From the NCBI RefSeq assembly GCF_000369805.1, contig NZ_KB850224.1, forward strand, positions 62,001 to 126,000: DNA of 64,000 nt. Direction: 5' to 3'. A program made the position numbers and the translations under genes. Of this stretch, positions 11,529 through 20,870 are shown piece after piece; position 1 is the stretch's first letter, and each line of letters opens with the position of its first letter. The notes beneath the pieces were generated by a model, which worked only from the letters and a program-made list of their open reading frames with translations, searched no databases and was not told where the DNA came from. Source of the DNA: Acinetobacter sp. NIPH 2100. Its GTDB lineage: Bacteria; Pseudomonadota; Gammaproteobacteria; Pseudomonadales; Moraxellaceae.

Positions 11529-12095
11529 ATGAATGCTGATATTGCTCTGATTATGGCTTTGCCGAATGAATCTAAAGGTCTATTTGAGCAAGCTGGTATT
11601 GACGTTCATTACAGTGGAATCGGCAAAATTAATGCAGCATTTAAAGCCTTTGAGGTGATTCAAAAAACGGGCTGTAAGACACTAATCAACTTGGGTAGTG
11701 CAGGAAGTTCTCACTTTGATGCACACAGTCTGGTTGAAGTCATTACTTTCGTGCAACGTGATATGGATGTGCCTCCCTTAGGTTTTGCTGTGGGCGTGAC
11801 ACCAATGGATGATGAGATTCCTGCAGAGATCCATATCCAGCCACATTTTGAGCTTTTACCCAAAGGGATCTGTGGCACAGGTGATTCCTTCGAAACAGGC
11901 GTGCCGAAAGTGAGCTGTAATCTTGTGGATATGGAGGCCTATGCTTTAGCCAAAGTCTGTCAAAAGCTAGGAGTGCGTTTAATCTCGGTCAAATATATTA
12001 CTGATGGTGCCAATGATACTGCGCATCTGGACTGGGAGGAAAATCTGTTAGTTGGCGCGCAAAAGCTGTTGGCACTTTATCAAGCTCATTTTTAA
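11529..12095 (+). CDS. MTA/SAH nucleosidase-like protein (PNP/UDP superfamily)
   Basis: 188 residues, shorter than typical MtnN (about 230). The elements of methylthioadenosine/S-adenosylhomocysteine nucleosidase can be aligned: ALPNES with Glu14 near the N-terminus, the INLGSAGS loop near 53-60, NLVDMEAYALAKVC with Glu136 at the ribose site, and ISVKYITDGAN with the catalytic-type Asp159. The central segment is trimmed. It probably cleaves the glycosidic bond of MTA, SAH or a related nucleoside. The closest role is methyl-thio/SAM by-product recycling, but the shortening leaves substrate choice open. Confidence 0.78.
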   Translation: MNADIALIMALPNESKGLFEQAGIDVHYSGIGKINAAFKAFEVIQKTGCKTLINLGSAGSSHFDAHSLVEVITFVQRDMDVPPLGFAVGVTPMDDEIPAEIHIQPHFELLPKGICGTGDSFETGVPKVSCNLVDMEAYALAKVCQKLGVRLISVKYITDGANDTAHLDWEENLLVGAQKLLALYQAHF

Positions 12096-12201
12096 ATGCA
12101 AAGGTTTCATGCTGTAGTATGTATGGCTAAATTTTAAATTATAATTAAGCTTTTGAAATAAAATAATTATTTTTTATTTAATTCGAGTGGTGGCAATTAT
12201 A

Positions 12202-12543
12202 TTAAATGAAAGGGTTTTCACTTTCCCATGGCTCATACTTAAAAATAATTTGGCCATTTTCAACACAAATGATCCATGTATAAAAATACTCTTCACCAAG
12301 TCCACGACATTCAAAATTAGAATTAGGAAATAGCTTTATTATTTTTTCTATTAGCTCAAAACAATAAATAGGATCAACATTAAGACTATCTTTACCATTA
12401 GCAAAGGCTGTGGCTAAATTGCTATAGACATCTTCATGAATTCCATCATTTTTCAATATTTCCAAAATTCTTTGCTTTTCTGACGAAAGGTCCAACTCAT
12501 CAAAGTCAGTATGTCGAATTTGTAATTCTTTGAAAAAACTCAT
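12202..12543 (-). CDS. Hypothetical protein, possible immunity-type fold
   Basis: 113 residues from the ATG at 12543, which has a clear ribosome-binding site (AGGAG, about 11 bases upstream); a longer in-frame start at 12567 lacks one. The protein is acidic, with no signal peptide, no membrane segment and no motif I recognise. Its size, acidity and lone position resemble small immunity-type proteins, but no toxin gene is nearby, so this is only a resemblance. The gene is AT-richer than its neighbours. Confidence 0.6.
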   Translation of the reverse strand: MSFFKELQIRHTDFDELDLSSEKQRILEILKNDGIHEDVYSNLATAFANGKDSLNVDPIYCFELIEKIIKLFPNSNFECRGLGEEYFYTWIICVENGQIIFKYEPWESENPFI

Positions 12544-12653
12544 TATTTTTAAATCTCCTATTATCAAGTGGAAGTACTATACATTATAAAATTAACATAA
12601 TACGGCTTATGCGTAATGCTTGAAATTTCTTCTTTAGCATCAATATCTTAAAA

Positions 12654-12692
12654 TAAGCCGTTCTAGGGTTCAGCGCACTGGAACGGCTTTTT
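12654..12692 (+). terminator. Orphan plus-strand terminator with a competing upstream arm
   Basis: AAGCCGTTC (12655-12663) pairs with GAACGGCTT (12681-12689), followed by T-run on the plus strand. No plus-strand gene ends nearby except the nucleosidase gene, whose stop is more than 550 bases upstream. An upstream ACGGCTTAT (12602-12610) is a perfect complement of ATAAGCCGT (12653-12661), overlapping the first terminator arm. It may end a short RNA or be a decayed attenuator. Confidence 0.55.
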
Positions 12693-12783
12693 TGTGATTA
12701 TTCACGTTCCAAGTATGTTTCTTAATCAATGTTCCACATTTTTGATTAGCTCAGTTGAATAATCGCCTTAACCATTTGACAAT

Positions 12784-12813
12784 AAAAAAGCGACTCACAA
12801 CGTCGCTTTTTTA
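12784..12813. terminator. Bidirectional terminator after the TetR gene
   Basis: AAAAAAGCGAC-TCACAAC-GTCGCTTTTTT. It lies 41 bases past the stop of the leftward TetR gene. Confidence 0.85.
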
Positions 12814-12853
12814 TTGTATTTCAATCGCTAAAATTAAGGTTAGTGAAGACAAT

Positions 12854-13498
12854 TTAGCGTGGTAATACGCCGTACAACATCACATGAATGGTATGTTCGA
12901 TGGTCCGTTGATACATACTGCGATTACGCAACGTTTTACCTGTGACCATTTCCATTTGTGTCGAAAAATCAGCATAGTTTTGGGTGATCGCCCAAATGTT
13001 GATAATCAATAGTTCTGGATCGACTTCTGCCGACAATTTGCCTTGTTCTTGCCAAGTTTGAATCACCTTGGTTTTACGCTTAAATAGCTTTTTCAAAGGA
13101 CCTTTTAAGATCGGCAAAATATGCGGGGCACCTTGAATAATTTCGAGGGCAAATAAACGTGAGGCTTTTGGCTGATCACGTGAGCTTTCAATTTTTTGAA
13201 TCAAATAGTGAGTGAGTGCTTCAGTTGGCTCAAGCTCAGACTCTAAGGTTTGTAAGGGTGCAAGCCACTTTTGCAACACCGTGGTAAGCACTTCGACATA
13301 AAGCGATTCTTTATTTTCATAGTAATAGAAAATATTCGATTTATGCATATTTGCAAGTTGCGCAATCTCATCGAGGCTGGCACCACTAAACCCATAGACG
13401 GAAAAAACATCTAGGGCAGCATTCAGCAGTTGATTGCGCTTTTGTGTACTTTTCTTCTGTTCCATCTGCGAGCTTGATTCAAAAAATGTCATTGACAT
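12854..13498 (-). CDS. TetR-family regulator with RutR-like C-terminal domain
   Basis: 214 residues from the ATG at 13498; 13465 is an alternative. The N-terminal helix-turn-helix reads GASLDEIAQLANMHKSNIFY and then YYENKESLY, the TetR pattern. The C-terminal part has ALEIIQGAPHILPIL, which resembles the RutR (YcdC-type) ligand domain. RutR senses pyrimidines; the ligand here is unknown. It lies downstream of, and in the same direction as, nothing else; the sulfonate operon ends about 200 bases upstream. A palindrome TTGTGCACAA at 13519-13528 lies just before the start and may be its own operator. Confidence 0.85.
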   Translation of the reverse strand: MSMTFFESSSQMEQKKSTQKRNQLLNAALDVFSVYGFSGASLDEIAQLANMHKSNIFYYYENKESLYVEVLTTVLQKWLAPLQTLESELEPTEALTHYLIQKIESSRDQPKASRLFALEIIQGAPHILPILKGPLKKLFKRKTKVIQTWQEQGKLSAEVDPELLIINIWAITQNYADFSTQMEMVTGKTLRNRSMYQRTIEHTIHVMLYGVLPR

Positions 13499-13518
13499 TG
13501 TAAGATAAATTGTCCGAT

Positions 13519-13528
13519 TTGTGCACAA
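13519..13528. promoter_or_regulatory. Operator-like palindrome before the TetR gene
   Basis: TTGTGCACAA is a perfect 10-bp palindrome, and it is nested in a wider AATTGT-N11-ACAATT inverted repeat (13508-13530). It is about 20 bases upstream of the TetR start. Autoregulation is inferred from position only. Confidence 0.4.
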
Positions 13529-13700
13529 TTACGCAATTTTTTTATCGAAAAAAATATACTTTTTAGGCCAGTGCTAACGATGTATTTGATAATTATTGAA
13601 ATCTGAAAAAATGCATACATATTTTGTAAATAATTTTTTTCTTAGCAGGGGAAATGAGCGCCATATTTTTATTGTTTTGGTCACATTTTAGTGCACATTA

Positions 13701-13728
13701 ATGCGGTTTTAGGTGGCTAAAACCGCAT
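13701..13728 (-). terminator. Perfect hairpin at the end of the sulfonate operon
   Basis: ATGCGGTTTTAG and CTAAAACCGCAT form a perfect 12-bp stem with a 4-base loop, overlapping the ssuB stop codon. There is no clear T-run on the minus strand, so it may act as an RNA-stabilising 3' structure or a weak terminator. Confidence 0.6.
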
Positions 13729-14509
13729 CGAGAACTTGTTGTTCGAGTTGAGCGAACGCGATACTTTTTTTACGCGGGCGTGGCAGGTTGACTTGAAAGC
13801 TATGGGCAATATGCCCTTGATCCAACAGGATAATCCGGTCGGCAAGTTGGACTGCTTCACTGACATCATGCGTGACCAAGATGGCAGTAAAACCTTGTTC
13901 TTTCCAGAGGCGTTCAATCAGGTTCTGCATTTCTAAACGGGTCAGTGCATCTAATGCGCCAAGCGGTTCATCTAACAGCAAAATACGGGGTGTATGGGAA
14001 AGGGCCCGTGCAAGCGCAGCGCGTTGGCGTTGCCCACCTGAGAGCTGAGCTGGCCATTGCGTCGCTTTGTCTTTAAGCCCGACTTTTTCTAGCAATGCTT
14101 CTGCAAGCTGATGCTGATTTTTAGGCAAACCCAATTGCACATTTTGTATAATACTTTTCCATGGGAGCAGGCGCGGGTCTTGGAACATGACACGAATGTC
14201 ATGGTTGGTGATGCCTTCACGGAAATGACGTGCTGACTGGAATTTAATTTCACCGTAGCTGGCTTTTTCCAATTGGGCAATCAAACGGAGCAGGGTGCTT
14301 TTACCGCAACCGCTACGCCCAACGATCGCGACAAACTCACCTGCTTGGATATTCAGGTCGAGGTCTTCGAGGACTTTCACTTCACCATAAAATTTATACA
14401 GTTGCTCAATCAGAATATGCGCACCATTGTCTGGCGAGGTTGTAGTTTCTGGTTCAGTAACAGGCTGAACCAGATTGTTATCGTAGAAGTTTAAATTTAA
14501 ATTACTCAT
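13709..14509 (-). CDS. ssuB: Aliphatic sulfonate ABC transporter ATPase
   Basis: 266 residues from the ATG at 14509, which follows AGGA; the longer frame to 14584 runs back into ssuC. Walker [11 protein letters not shown]-loop [10 protein letters not shown], signature [15 protein letters not shown], Walker [13 protein letters not shown] and H-loop THD are all present, and the DPRLLPW variant is typical of SsuB/TauB. It powers sulfonate import with SsuC and the binding proteins. Last gene of the operon. Confidence 0.93.
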   Translation of the reverse strand: MSNLNLNFYDNNLVQPVTEPETTTSPDNGAHILIEQLYKFYGEVKVLEDLDLNIQAGEFVAIVGRSGCGKSTLLRLIAQLEKASYGEIKFQSARHFREGITNHDIRVMFQDPRLLPWKSIIQNVQLGLPKNQHQLAEALLEKVGLKDKATQWPAQLSGGQRQRAALARALSHTPRILLLDEPLGALDALTRLEMQNLIERLWKEQGFTAILVTHDVSEAVQLADRIILLDQGHIAHSFQVNLPRPRKKSIAFAQLEQQVLDAVLAT

Positions 14510-14522
14510 CTTGATATCCTTA

Positions 14523-15326
14523 TTATTTTTGATAACCTGCATGCCAGCGCAGTAGATAACGTTCCAGAACTTGAGCCAATACATCCGCTAATTTCCCGAG
14601 CAGGGCATAGAGTAAAATACCCACCAAGACGATATCCGTTTGTAAAAACTCGCGTGCATTCATAGTCATATAACCAATACCTGCTTGTGCAGAAATGGTT
14701 TCTGCCACAATTAACAGTACCCAAACCAGACCTAAAGAGAAACGTAGTCCGACCAGAATAGAGGGCATTGCACCAGGTAAAATAATGTCTTTATACAGTT
14801 GCCAACGATTGAGACCGTAACTTTTTCCCATTTCGATCAATTGTGGGTCGACAGAGCGAATACCGTGATAGGTGTTGATATAGATTGGGAAAAATACACC
14901 GACAGCGACTAAAAAGAGTTTGGCTGTTTCATCAATCCCAAACCATAAAATCACCAGTGGAATCAGTGCTAATGCAGGGATGTTACGGATCATTTGCAAG
15001 GTGGTATCGAGTAAAGTTGAGGCAATACGAGATGAACCATTCAATAGTCCCAAGACCAAACCTAGACCACCACCAATCAATAAACCAAGCAAAGCACGGC
15101 CTGCGCTGACTTTGACATGTTGCCAAAGCTCCCCACTGATCAGTAAGTGCCAAAAGGCACTCACGACAGCAGTTGGGGCTGGCAATACTCTGCTTTGCAA
15201 TAAGCCAGAGCTCGAAGCTGCTTGCCAAATCAGAACCAGCAGAATTGGAAATAGCCAAGGCAGCAGCCCTTTACCTATTTTTTGTGTTCCACGTGAAACA
15301 TCATTTAAAACACCCTTTGCATTCAT
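14523..15326 (-). CDS. ssuC: Aliphatic sulfonate ABC transporter permease
   Basis: 267 residues with about six membrane segments. The permease EAA-type loop is visible as [38 protein letters not shown], which docks the ATPase. It begins 4 bases inside the end of ssuD, so translation is coupled, and ends 13 bases before ssuB. It is an inner-membrane component for alkanesulfonate uptake. Confidence 0.93.
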   Translation of the reverse strand: MNAKGVLNDVSRGTQKIGKGLLPWLFPILLVLIWQAASSSGLLQSRVLPAPTAVVSAFWHLLISGELWQHVKVSAGRALLGLLIGGGLGLVLGLLNGSSRIASTLLDTTLQMIRNIPALALIPLVILWFGIDETAKLFLVAVGVFFPIYINTYHGIRSVDPQLIEMGKSYGLNRWQLYKDIILPGAMPSILVGLRFSLGLVWVLLIVAETISAQAGIGYMTMNAREFLQTDIVLVGILLYALLGKLADVLAQVLERYLLRWHAGYQK

Positions 15327-16498
15327 ACAGTCTCCTTGATCAAGGTTTTTGCTTCCTTGGTCTCAGGGACATAATTATTGGCAATGATTTCCCCGAAAGG
15401 ACCAGTTAAATGTGGTTGCGCCAGTTTTTCACGTGTTTTCAGCGGCAACAAAGGGAACACCAGTTCAGCAAAACGGATCGATTCTTCCAGATGTGGGTAA
15501 CCTGAGAAAATAAAGGTATCAATGCCTAAATCTGCATATTCTTGAATTCGTGCAGCAACGGTTTCTGGATCACCTACCAAAGCAGTTCCTGCGCCACCAC
15601 GGACTAAGCCGATGCCCGCCCATAGGTTTGGTGATACTTCGAGTTGATCTTTACGCCCGCCATGCAATGCGGCCATACGTTGCTGACCGACAGAGTCCAT
15701 TTGTGCAAATTTTTTCTGCGCTGCGGCAATAGTTGCATCATCCAGGTACTGAATCAGTTCATCCGCAGCTGCCCAAGCCTGCTCATTGGTTTCGCGCACA
15801 ATCACGTGTAAGCGAATGCCATAATTCAGGGTACGACCTTTGGCTGCGGCTTTGCCACGTAAATGCTCAATCTTTTCTTTCACTGCTGCTGGAGGTTCAC
15901 CCCAAGTCAAATAGGTGTCGACTTGCTCAGCTGCTAGTTCAGTTGCGGCTTCTGATGAGCCACCAAACCACAGCGGTGGATAAGGTTTTTGTACGGGTGG
16001 ATACAGCAGTTTGGCATCATCGACACTGAGACGTTCACCGTGAAAGCTAAACGGTTCACCTGTATGTGAGCGAGTGAGAATTTCACGCCAGATTTTGACA
16101 TACTCAGAAGCAGTTTGATAACGGGTACTATGATCTTCATAGAGTCCATCACCTTTTAATTCTTGTTCATCGCCACCTGTGACAAGGTTGAGCAGAATAC
16201 GGCCGTTGGAGAGCCGATCAAAAGTTGCTGCCATGCGTGCAGCCAGTGCTGGTGTGGTCAGTCCTGGACGGAGTGCCACTAAAAATTTAAGTTGTGTAGT
16301 TGCATCAATCAAACTGGCAGCCGTGATCCAAGGGTCTTCGCAAGAACGTCCAGTTGGAATAAGTACGCCTGCATAACCCAGATTGTCTACGGCAACCGCA
16401 ATTTGTTTCATATAAGCATGATCGACCTGACGAGCGCCCTTGCTGGTGCCTAAATAGCGACTGTCACCATGAGTGGGGATAAACCAGAAAATATTCAT
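15323..16498 (-). CDS. ssuD: FMNH2-dependent alkanesulfonate monooxygenase
   Basis: 391 residues, close to E. coli SsuD (381). Bacterial luciferase-like fold with the SsuD opening [18 protein letters not shown], the segment [11 protein letters not shown], and [10 protein letters not shown]. It desulfonates alkanesulfonates to aldehyde and sulfite using FMNH2 and oxygen, for growth on organic sulfur. No ssuE flavin reductase is in the operon, so reduced flavin must come from an unlinked reductase. Confidence 0.94.
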   Translation of the reverse strand: MNIFWFIPTHGDSRYLGTSKGARQVDHAYMKQIAVAVDNLGYAGVLIPTGRSCEDPWITAASLIDATTQLKFLVALRPGLTTPALAARMAATFDRLSNGRILLNLVTGGDEQELKGDGLYEDHSTRYQTASEYVKIWREILTRSHTGEPFSFHGERLSVDDAKLLYPPVQKPYPPLWFGGSSEAATELAAEQVDTYLTWGEPPAAVKEKIEHLRGKAAAKGRTLNYGIRLHVIVRETNEQAWAAADELIQYLDDATIAAAQKKFAQMDSVGQQRMAALHGGRKDQLEVSPNLWAGIGLVRGGAGTALVGDPETVAARIQEYADLGIDTFIFSGYPHLEESIRFAELVFPLLPLKTREKLAQPHLTGPFGEIIANNYVPETKEAKTLIKETV

Positions 16499-16530
16499 GT
16501 CGATGTTCCTTATGAAAATGAAATCAATGT

Positions 16531-17517
16531 TTATTGGGCAGACCAGACACTATGCTGAATATCAATTTGCACAGGGATGAGCTGATCTTGTTTAAATAAA
16601 TCGGCGATTTGTTGCTGACTCTGTATCACCTCAGGTGTAAGGATGTGTACAGGGGATGGTTTTGGTCGTTTGTCTAAAACACGTTGCGCCACGGGAAGGC
16701 TTAAACCCGTACTTTGTGCGTAAATCTGTAGTGACTGATCTTGATGTTGCACAATCCACTGATCAGCAATGTTGATGCTCTTGATCAGCTTTGATGCAGA
16801 ATCAGGATGCTTTTTAATAAAGTCAGGATTACCGATATAAAAAGAATAAGTGGTTGGAAAAGCAGAGCCATCCACCAAGGTTTTGGTATGGCCTTGGAGT
16901 TCGGCTGTGCCTAAGTAGGGCTCCCAAATTGCCCATGCATCAACGGCCTGCTTGTCAAATGCTGCGCGTGCGTCGGCAGGAGGTAACCAGATGGGCTGAA
17001 TGTCCTGCCAAGAAAGACCTGCTTTCTGCAAGGTTTTTGCTAGCAATTCGTGTGCACTTGAGCCTTTTTGTACTGCAATACGTTTGCCTTTTAAATCTTG
17101 AAGGGTACTGATTTTGCCATTGGCATGTACTAAAACAGCCTGTCCTGTTGGTGGAACCACTTCATAAGCCACGTAACTCAACGGTTTAGCCGCAGCTTGG
17201 GCAAAGATCGGAGGGGTATTGCCGACATAACCAAAATCAACTGCTCCGACAGCAAGGGCTTCAAGCATCTGTGGGCCAGCAGGGAATTCGCGCCATTCAA
17301 TTTTGGCATTCGGAAATTCTTGCTCAAATAGCTTTTGCTGTTTAGCAACCAATAAATTGAGCGAGGATTTCTGGAAACCGATAGACAGGGTTTTGACCGC
17401 CGTATTTTCAGTTGCTGAAGTTGTTTTCTCCGTCTTCTGTTCGGGCTTCTGGCAAGCACTGAGTGAGAATGTGGAGATCAGCAAACCCAAAACAGAAACT
17501 TTAGCTAACAACTTCAT
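16531..17517 (-). CDS. ssuA: Sulfonate-binding lipoprotein, second of a tandem pair
   Basis: 328 residues from the ATG at 17517. An N-terminal lipoprotein signal ends in the lipobox LSAC near residue 21. The rest is an SsuA/TauA-type periplasmic binding protein: [46 protein letters not shown], and WAIWEPYL. The motif [13 protein letters not shown] is characteristic of aliphatic-sulfonate binders. It is membrane tethered instead of free periplasmic as in E. coli. It is clearly paralogous to the gene just upstream, so the pair may bind different sulfonates. Confidence 0.87.
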   Translation of the reverse strand: MKLLAKVSVLGLLISTFSLSACQKPEQKTEKTTSATENTAVKTLSIGFQKSSLNLLVAKQQKLFEQEFPNAKIEWREFPAGPQMLEALAVGAVDFGYVGNTPPIFAQAAAKPLSYVAYEVVPPTGQAVLVHANGKISTLQDLKGKRIAVQKGSSAHELLAKTLQKAGLSWQDIQPIWLPPADARAAFDKQAVDAWAIWEPYLGTAELQGHTKTLVDGSAFPTTYSFYIGNPDFIKKHPDSASKLIKSINIADQWIVQHQDQSLQIYAQSTGLSLPVAQRVLDKRPKPSPVHILTPEVIQSQQQIADLFKQDQLIPVQIDIQHSVWSAQ

Positions 17518-17529
17518 AGTGATCCTCAA

Positions 17530-18522
17530 TTATTTAACTTGGTTCTTTAATACGGCATCTTGGATCACAAGCTGCTTCGGAATCAGTTTCTGGGCAAAGA
17601 AAGCATCAGCTACATATTGCTGCTCTTTTGCCACTTTTTCAGAAATTGGTTGAACCCCAAAACCCATGCGTGAAATTGAACTTTTTAGGACATCAAACTC
17701 AAGTGCGGTTGGCTTTTCCAATAATTTTGCTGCATCGTCAGGATGGGCTTTGACCCATTCCGTCGTTTGATTGAGTGTCGTGACCAAGGTGGTTAAAACC
17801 TGAGGATGGCTTTCAGCAAATTGGCGATCGGCCAAATAGAATTGGTGATTGCTGACCAAATGTTCACCCGTAGCGATCACACGCGCATGGATTTGATGCT
17901 CTGCTGCTGCGAAGAATGGATCCCAGATCACCCAAGCATCCACAGCACCTTTTTCAAAGGCAGCACGTGCATCTGACGGTGGCAGGTAAACAGGTTGAAT
18001 ATCTTTTAAGCTGAGATTGTTTGCTTCTAATAGTTTGAGTAATAGATAGTGAACATTTGAGCCTTTATTCAGCGCGACCCGTTTGCCTTTGAGATCTTGG
18101 ATGGATTGAATCGGAGAATCTTTTTGTACAATTAAAGCTTCTGCGGTCGGCGCAGGCGGTTGGTTGGCGACATAAACCAAGTTCGGATTGGCAGCTTGAG
18201 CAAAGATTGGTGGTGCTTCACCTGCTTCACCAAAGACCACACTGCCGACATTTAAGCCTTCTAACAGCTGTGGACCTGCAGGGAATTCGACCCATTTAAC
18301 ATTTACACCTTGAGCAGCAAGATTTTTTTCTAATTCACCTTTTGCTTTGAGAATCGGCAAGATGCCATACTTTTGAAAGCCGATATTTAATGTTGTGGTT
18401 TCTTGTTTTGTTGTCTCTTGCTGCTCTGGTTTTTTTGCACAACCTGCAACACCCATCAGGCTGGCAAGACTTGCTGCGATGATGGTATATGTTGCCCATG
18501 AACGATTGATTGAAATAGCCAT
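17530..18522 (-). CDS. ssuA: Sulfonate-binding lipoprotein, first of a tandem pair
   Basis: 330 residues from the ATG at 18522, which follows GGGGAG; the frame is open to 18570 without a good site. The lipoprotein signal ends GVAGC near residue 28. The mature part shows [55 protein letters not shown] and DAWVIWDPFFAAAE, matching SsuA-type sulfonate receptors. First gene of the five-gene operon, so it is likely the most expressed component. The following paralogue differs in ligand-loop residues (EAGEAPP here, YVGNTPP there). Confidence 0.87.
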   Translation of the reverse strand: MAISINRSWATYTIIAASLASLMGVAGCAKKPEQQETTKQETTTLNIGFQKYGILPILKAKGELEKNLAAQGVNVKWVEFPAGPQLLEGLNVGSVVFGEAGEAPPIFAQAANPNLVYVANQPPAPTAEALIVQKDSPIQSIQDLKGKRVALNKGSNVHYLLLKLLEANNLSLKDIQPVYLPPSDARAAFEKGAVDAWVIWDPFFAAAEHQIHARVIATGEHLVSNHQFYLADRQFAESHPQVLTTLVTTLNQTTEWVKAHPDDAAKLLEKPTALEFDVLKSSISRMGFGVQPISEKVAKEQQYVADAFFAQKLIPKQLVIQDAVLKNQVK

Positions 18523-18838
18523 GTTGGTTGTGCTCCCCGACAAATCAAAAGATTTAAATAAGATGAGCAACTAAACTAAAACTTTTTTTATTGCATAAAA
18601 AATAAGTAATCGGGCTTTGCTTATGATGAAAAGTGCAAAATAGAAAATTGCATAATCTTATCTATAGGTTGAATAAGCACAGAACACTTTAATTTGAATA
18701 AGATATTGTTTTTAATTGGATTAATTTTTATTTTATCGCTTGGTTAATTTCTTCTTCACACTGACTTAAGCAGAGATCATGATGATGAGGAGATATCTTT
18801 ATCAAAAATAAAAATATCTCCTGCAACGTGAGCTCTGA
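18523..18838. other. Intergenic region upstream of the sulfonate operon
   Basis: About 315 bases, very AT-rich. On the minus strand the motif TTATGCAAT occurs twice (18655-18647 and 18598-18590), 57 bases apart, upstream of the first ssuA; this could be a regulator site such as for a CysB/Cbl-like activator, but the match is not established. An inverted repeat GGAGATAT/ATATCTCC (18789-18821) lies beyond argA and lacks a T-run. No ORF was seen. Confidence 0.45.
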
Positions 18839-20194
18839 TTAGCGTAACGCTTTTTTAAAGACCAGCGAATTACGCTGATAGTTATACAGGGCTTGGCGTG
18901 CATTGGGTAAATCATCCACACTCGCGGGAGTAAAGCCTTGCTCTAAGAACCAATGTGCAGTTCGAGTGGTGAGCACAAACAGTCGTTGAATCCCTTGCTG
19001 TTTGGCCTTGCTTTCCAAGAATTGCAAAATTTGGCTGCCACGATTGGATTTGCGATAGCTTGAATCCACTGCGACACAGGCGATTTCAGCAGAACGAATT
19101 TCATCTGATCCTGCGGGAATTGGGTACAAGGCTGCACAAGCCAAAATCATCCCGTCGCGCTCAATCACTGCAAAGTGCTCAATCTCACTTTCAAGACGTT
19201 CACGTGAGCGATAAACCAGAATGCCTTCCTGTTCCAGCGGACGCAAAAGATTAATCAAGCCACCGACATCGTGAATATTGGCAATACGAACTTCTTCATA
19301 GTGGGCATCGGTGATCAAAGTACCAATACCATCGCGAGTGAATAGCTCTTCAATCAGTGCGCCGTCATAGGCATAAGAAATCAGATGCACGCGATGCACA
19401 CCCGATAAGGACGCTTGTTGAGCTTGTTTGAGGTGTAAAGCAAATTCTGGATATTGTTGTTGGTTCTGTTGAATATAAGGTTCAAGTTGGTGAGGGTTTA
19501 ACTCGCGCAATAACTGCTGTTGCTTGTTCATCAAACCTTGTTTTTCACCCAAGAAGATCAGTTTATCTGCTTTTAGGGCTGTCGCTGTTTTGGTGGCCAC
19601 GTCTTCAGCCAGCAAATTAAAGACTTCACCTGTGGTTGAATAACCTGTTGGTCCAAGCAAGACAATATTGTGATTGTCTAAATGGCGTTGAATGGCATCC
19701 GTATCAATTGAACGTACTTCGCCTGTCAGCTGGAAGTCGATGCCATCGCGGATGCCATAAGGTTTTGCTGTGACAAAATTGCCCGACACCACATCAATGC
19801 GAGCACCATACATCGGTGAATTGGCCAAACCCATGGAGAGTAGGGCTTCAATTTCTAGACGAATAGAACCCACCGCATTCATGACACCGCGTAAAGACTC
19901 GCGTGTTGTAATGCGACGACTTTGATGGAAGGGCGTTTCGATATTGCGTTCGAGCAGATTTTGATTAATTTGCGGACGTGCGCCGTAGACCAAAATTAAC
20001 CGAATCCCTAAAGAATGTAATAGGGCAATATCGTGGATAATATGTTGGAAATTTTCATGTTGAACGGCTTCGCCAGAGAACATCAAAACAAAGGTCTTAT
20101 CACGGTGTGCATTGATATAGGGTGCGGAGTGGCGAAACCAATGCACATAATCTTTTGTTGTACTATGTGAATTTTCAGTCATTTGCTTCGCCAT
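18839..20194 (-). CDS. argA: N-acetylglutamate synthase (classical ArgA)
   Basis: 451 residues. The N-terminal amino-acid-kinase-like domain carries VLMFSGEAVQHENF and LILVYGARPQINQNL; the C-terminal GNAT acetyltransferase domain (about residues 300-451) carries EIACVAVDSSYRKSNRGSQILQFLESKAK, with the R/Q-x-x-G-x-G/S-type acetyl-CoA loop as RKSNRGS. It catalyses the first step of arginine synthesis and is normally inhibited by arginine through the kinase-like domain. An in-frame Met four residues later is an alternative start. Confidence 0.95.
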   Translation of the reverse strand: MAKQMTENSHSTTKDYVHWFRHSAPYINAHRDKTFVLMFSGEAVQHENFQHIIHDIALLHSLGIRLILVYGARPQINQNLLERNIETPFHQSRRITTRESLRGVMNAVGSIRLEIEALLSMGLANSPMYGARIDVVSGNFVTAKPYGIRDGIDFQLTGEVRSIDTDAIQRHLDNHNIVLLGPTGYSTTGEVFNLLAEDVATKTATALKADKLIFLGEKQGLMNKQQQLLRELNPHQLEPYIQQNQQQYPEFALHLKQAQQASLSGVHRVHLISYAYDGALIEELFTRDGIGTLITDAHYEEVRIANIHDVGGLINLLRPLEQEGILVYRSRERLESEIEHFAVIERDGMILACAALYPIPAGSDEIRSAEIACVAVDSSYRKSNRGSQILQFLESKAKQQGIQRLFVLTTRTAHWFLEQGFTPASVDDLPNARQALYNYQRNSLVFKKALR

Positions 20195-20306
20195 GGTGAT
20201 CTCAGATATGCAGCACTTGCTCTGATTCTAACGAAAAAAATCAAAAGATAAATCTATTCCTAAACCAACCATTCAACTTTTATGCTGATGAATGATCAAA
20301 AAGGGC

Positions 20307-20690
20307 TTAGAAGCCCATGATTCGGATAATACTGTTGTCATCTGAGTTGACTAAAATATAGTCATTGTTGATTTTGTACCACTGTTCGTTACGGCCAGGG
20401 CGAGGTAGGTTACTGTCTTTATAATCTACTTTATAGCCATTGCCACGATAGTGTTGTGGCATCACATAGCCTTCCTGCCAGCGGTGCTGCTTCAAACGTT
20501 CTACACCACGCTCTTCACGCATACGACGTTCACGTTGACGATTCTCACCATCTGGGCGATCAAAGTTACGACCACCTTGCCAGCCGCCACCGCGCGAATC
20601 ATCGTCACGATCATGCGGGCCCGCAAAACTTCCCATACTACTAAACAGGACTGTCGAACCTAAAACCAAGATAATGAAAAAATTTTTCAT
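20307..20690 (-). CDS. RcnB-family periplasmic protein
   Basis: 127 residues from the ATG at 20690, which follows AAGGTG; the longer frame is unlikely. A signal peptide (residues 1-22, ending SFAGP) precedes an Arg/Asp/Gly-rich low-complexity stretch. The C-terminal part has the RcnB pattern: YVMPQHYRGNGYKVDY, LPRPGRNEQWYKINNDYILVN, IIRIMGF. RcnB is a periplasmic nickel/cobalt homeostasis factor in E. coli; no RcnA exporter is nearby, so the metal role is only inferred. Confidence 0.82.
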   Translation of the reverse strand: MKNFFIILVLGSTVLFSSMGSFAGPHDRDDDSRGGGWQGGRNFDRPDGENRQRERRMREERGVERLKQHRWQEGYVMPQHYRGNGYKVDYKDSNLPRPGRNEQWYKINNDYILVNSDDNSIIRIMGF

Positions 20691-20870
20691 GATGCACCTT
20701 ATTGACTTCGGATGTCTCTCATGTGAAAACTGTACCTTAAAAATGCAGAGAAACTGTGAAGATCGATTCATTATTCCATTAAAAAAATGAAGATACACCA
20801 CACATTTCTCTCAAAAAAGCAGCTTTAAGGTCAGTGTCCAATGTTATTTAGAATTATTGTAATGACTAAA

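Larger units (their letters stand above)
12544..12853. other. Gene-free stretch between the hypothetical protein and the TetR gene
   Basis: About 310 bases. It holds a promoter-like TATAAT/TATAGT region for the leftward hypothetical gene (around 12570-12590), an attenuator-like set of competing repeats (12602-12692), and the bidirectional terminator of the TetR gene (12784-12813). No further ORF was seen. Confidence 0.7.

Noticed and set aside
18789..18821. Inverted repeat GGAGATAT/ATATCTCC as the argA terminator
   Set aside because: Loop of 17 bases and no T-run on the argA strand; left as an unexplained inverted repeat.
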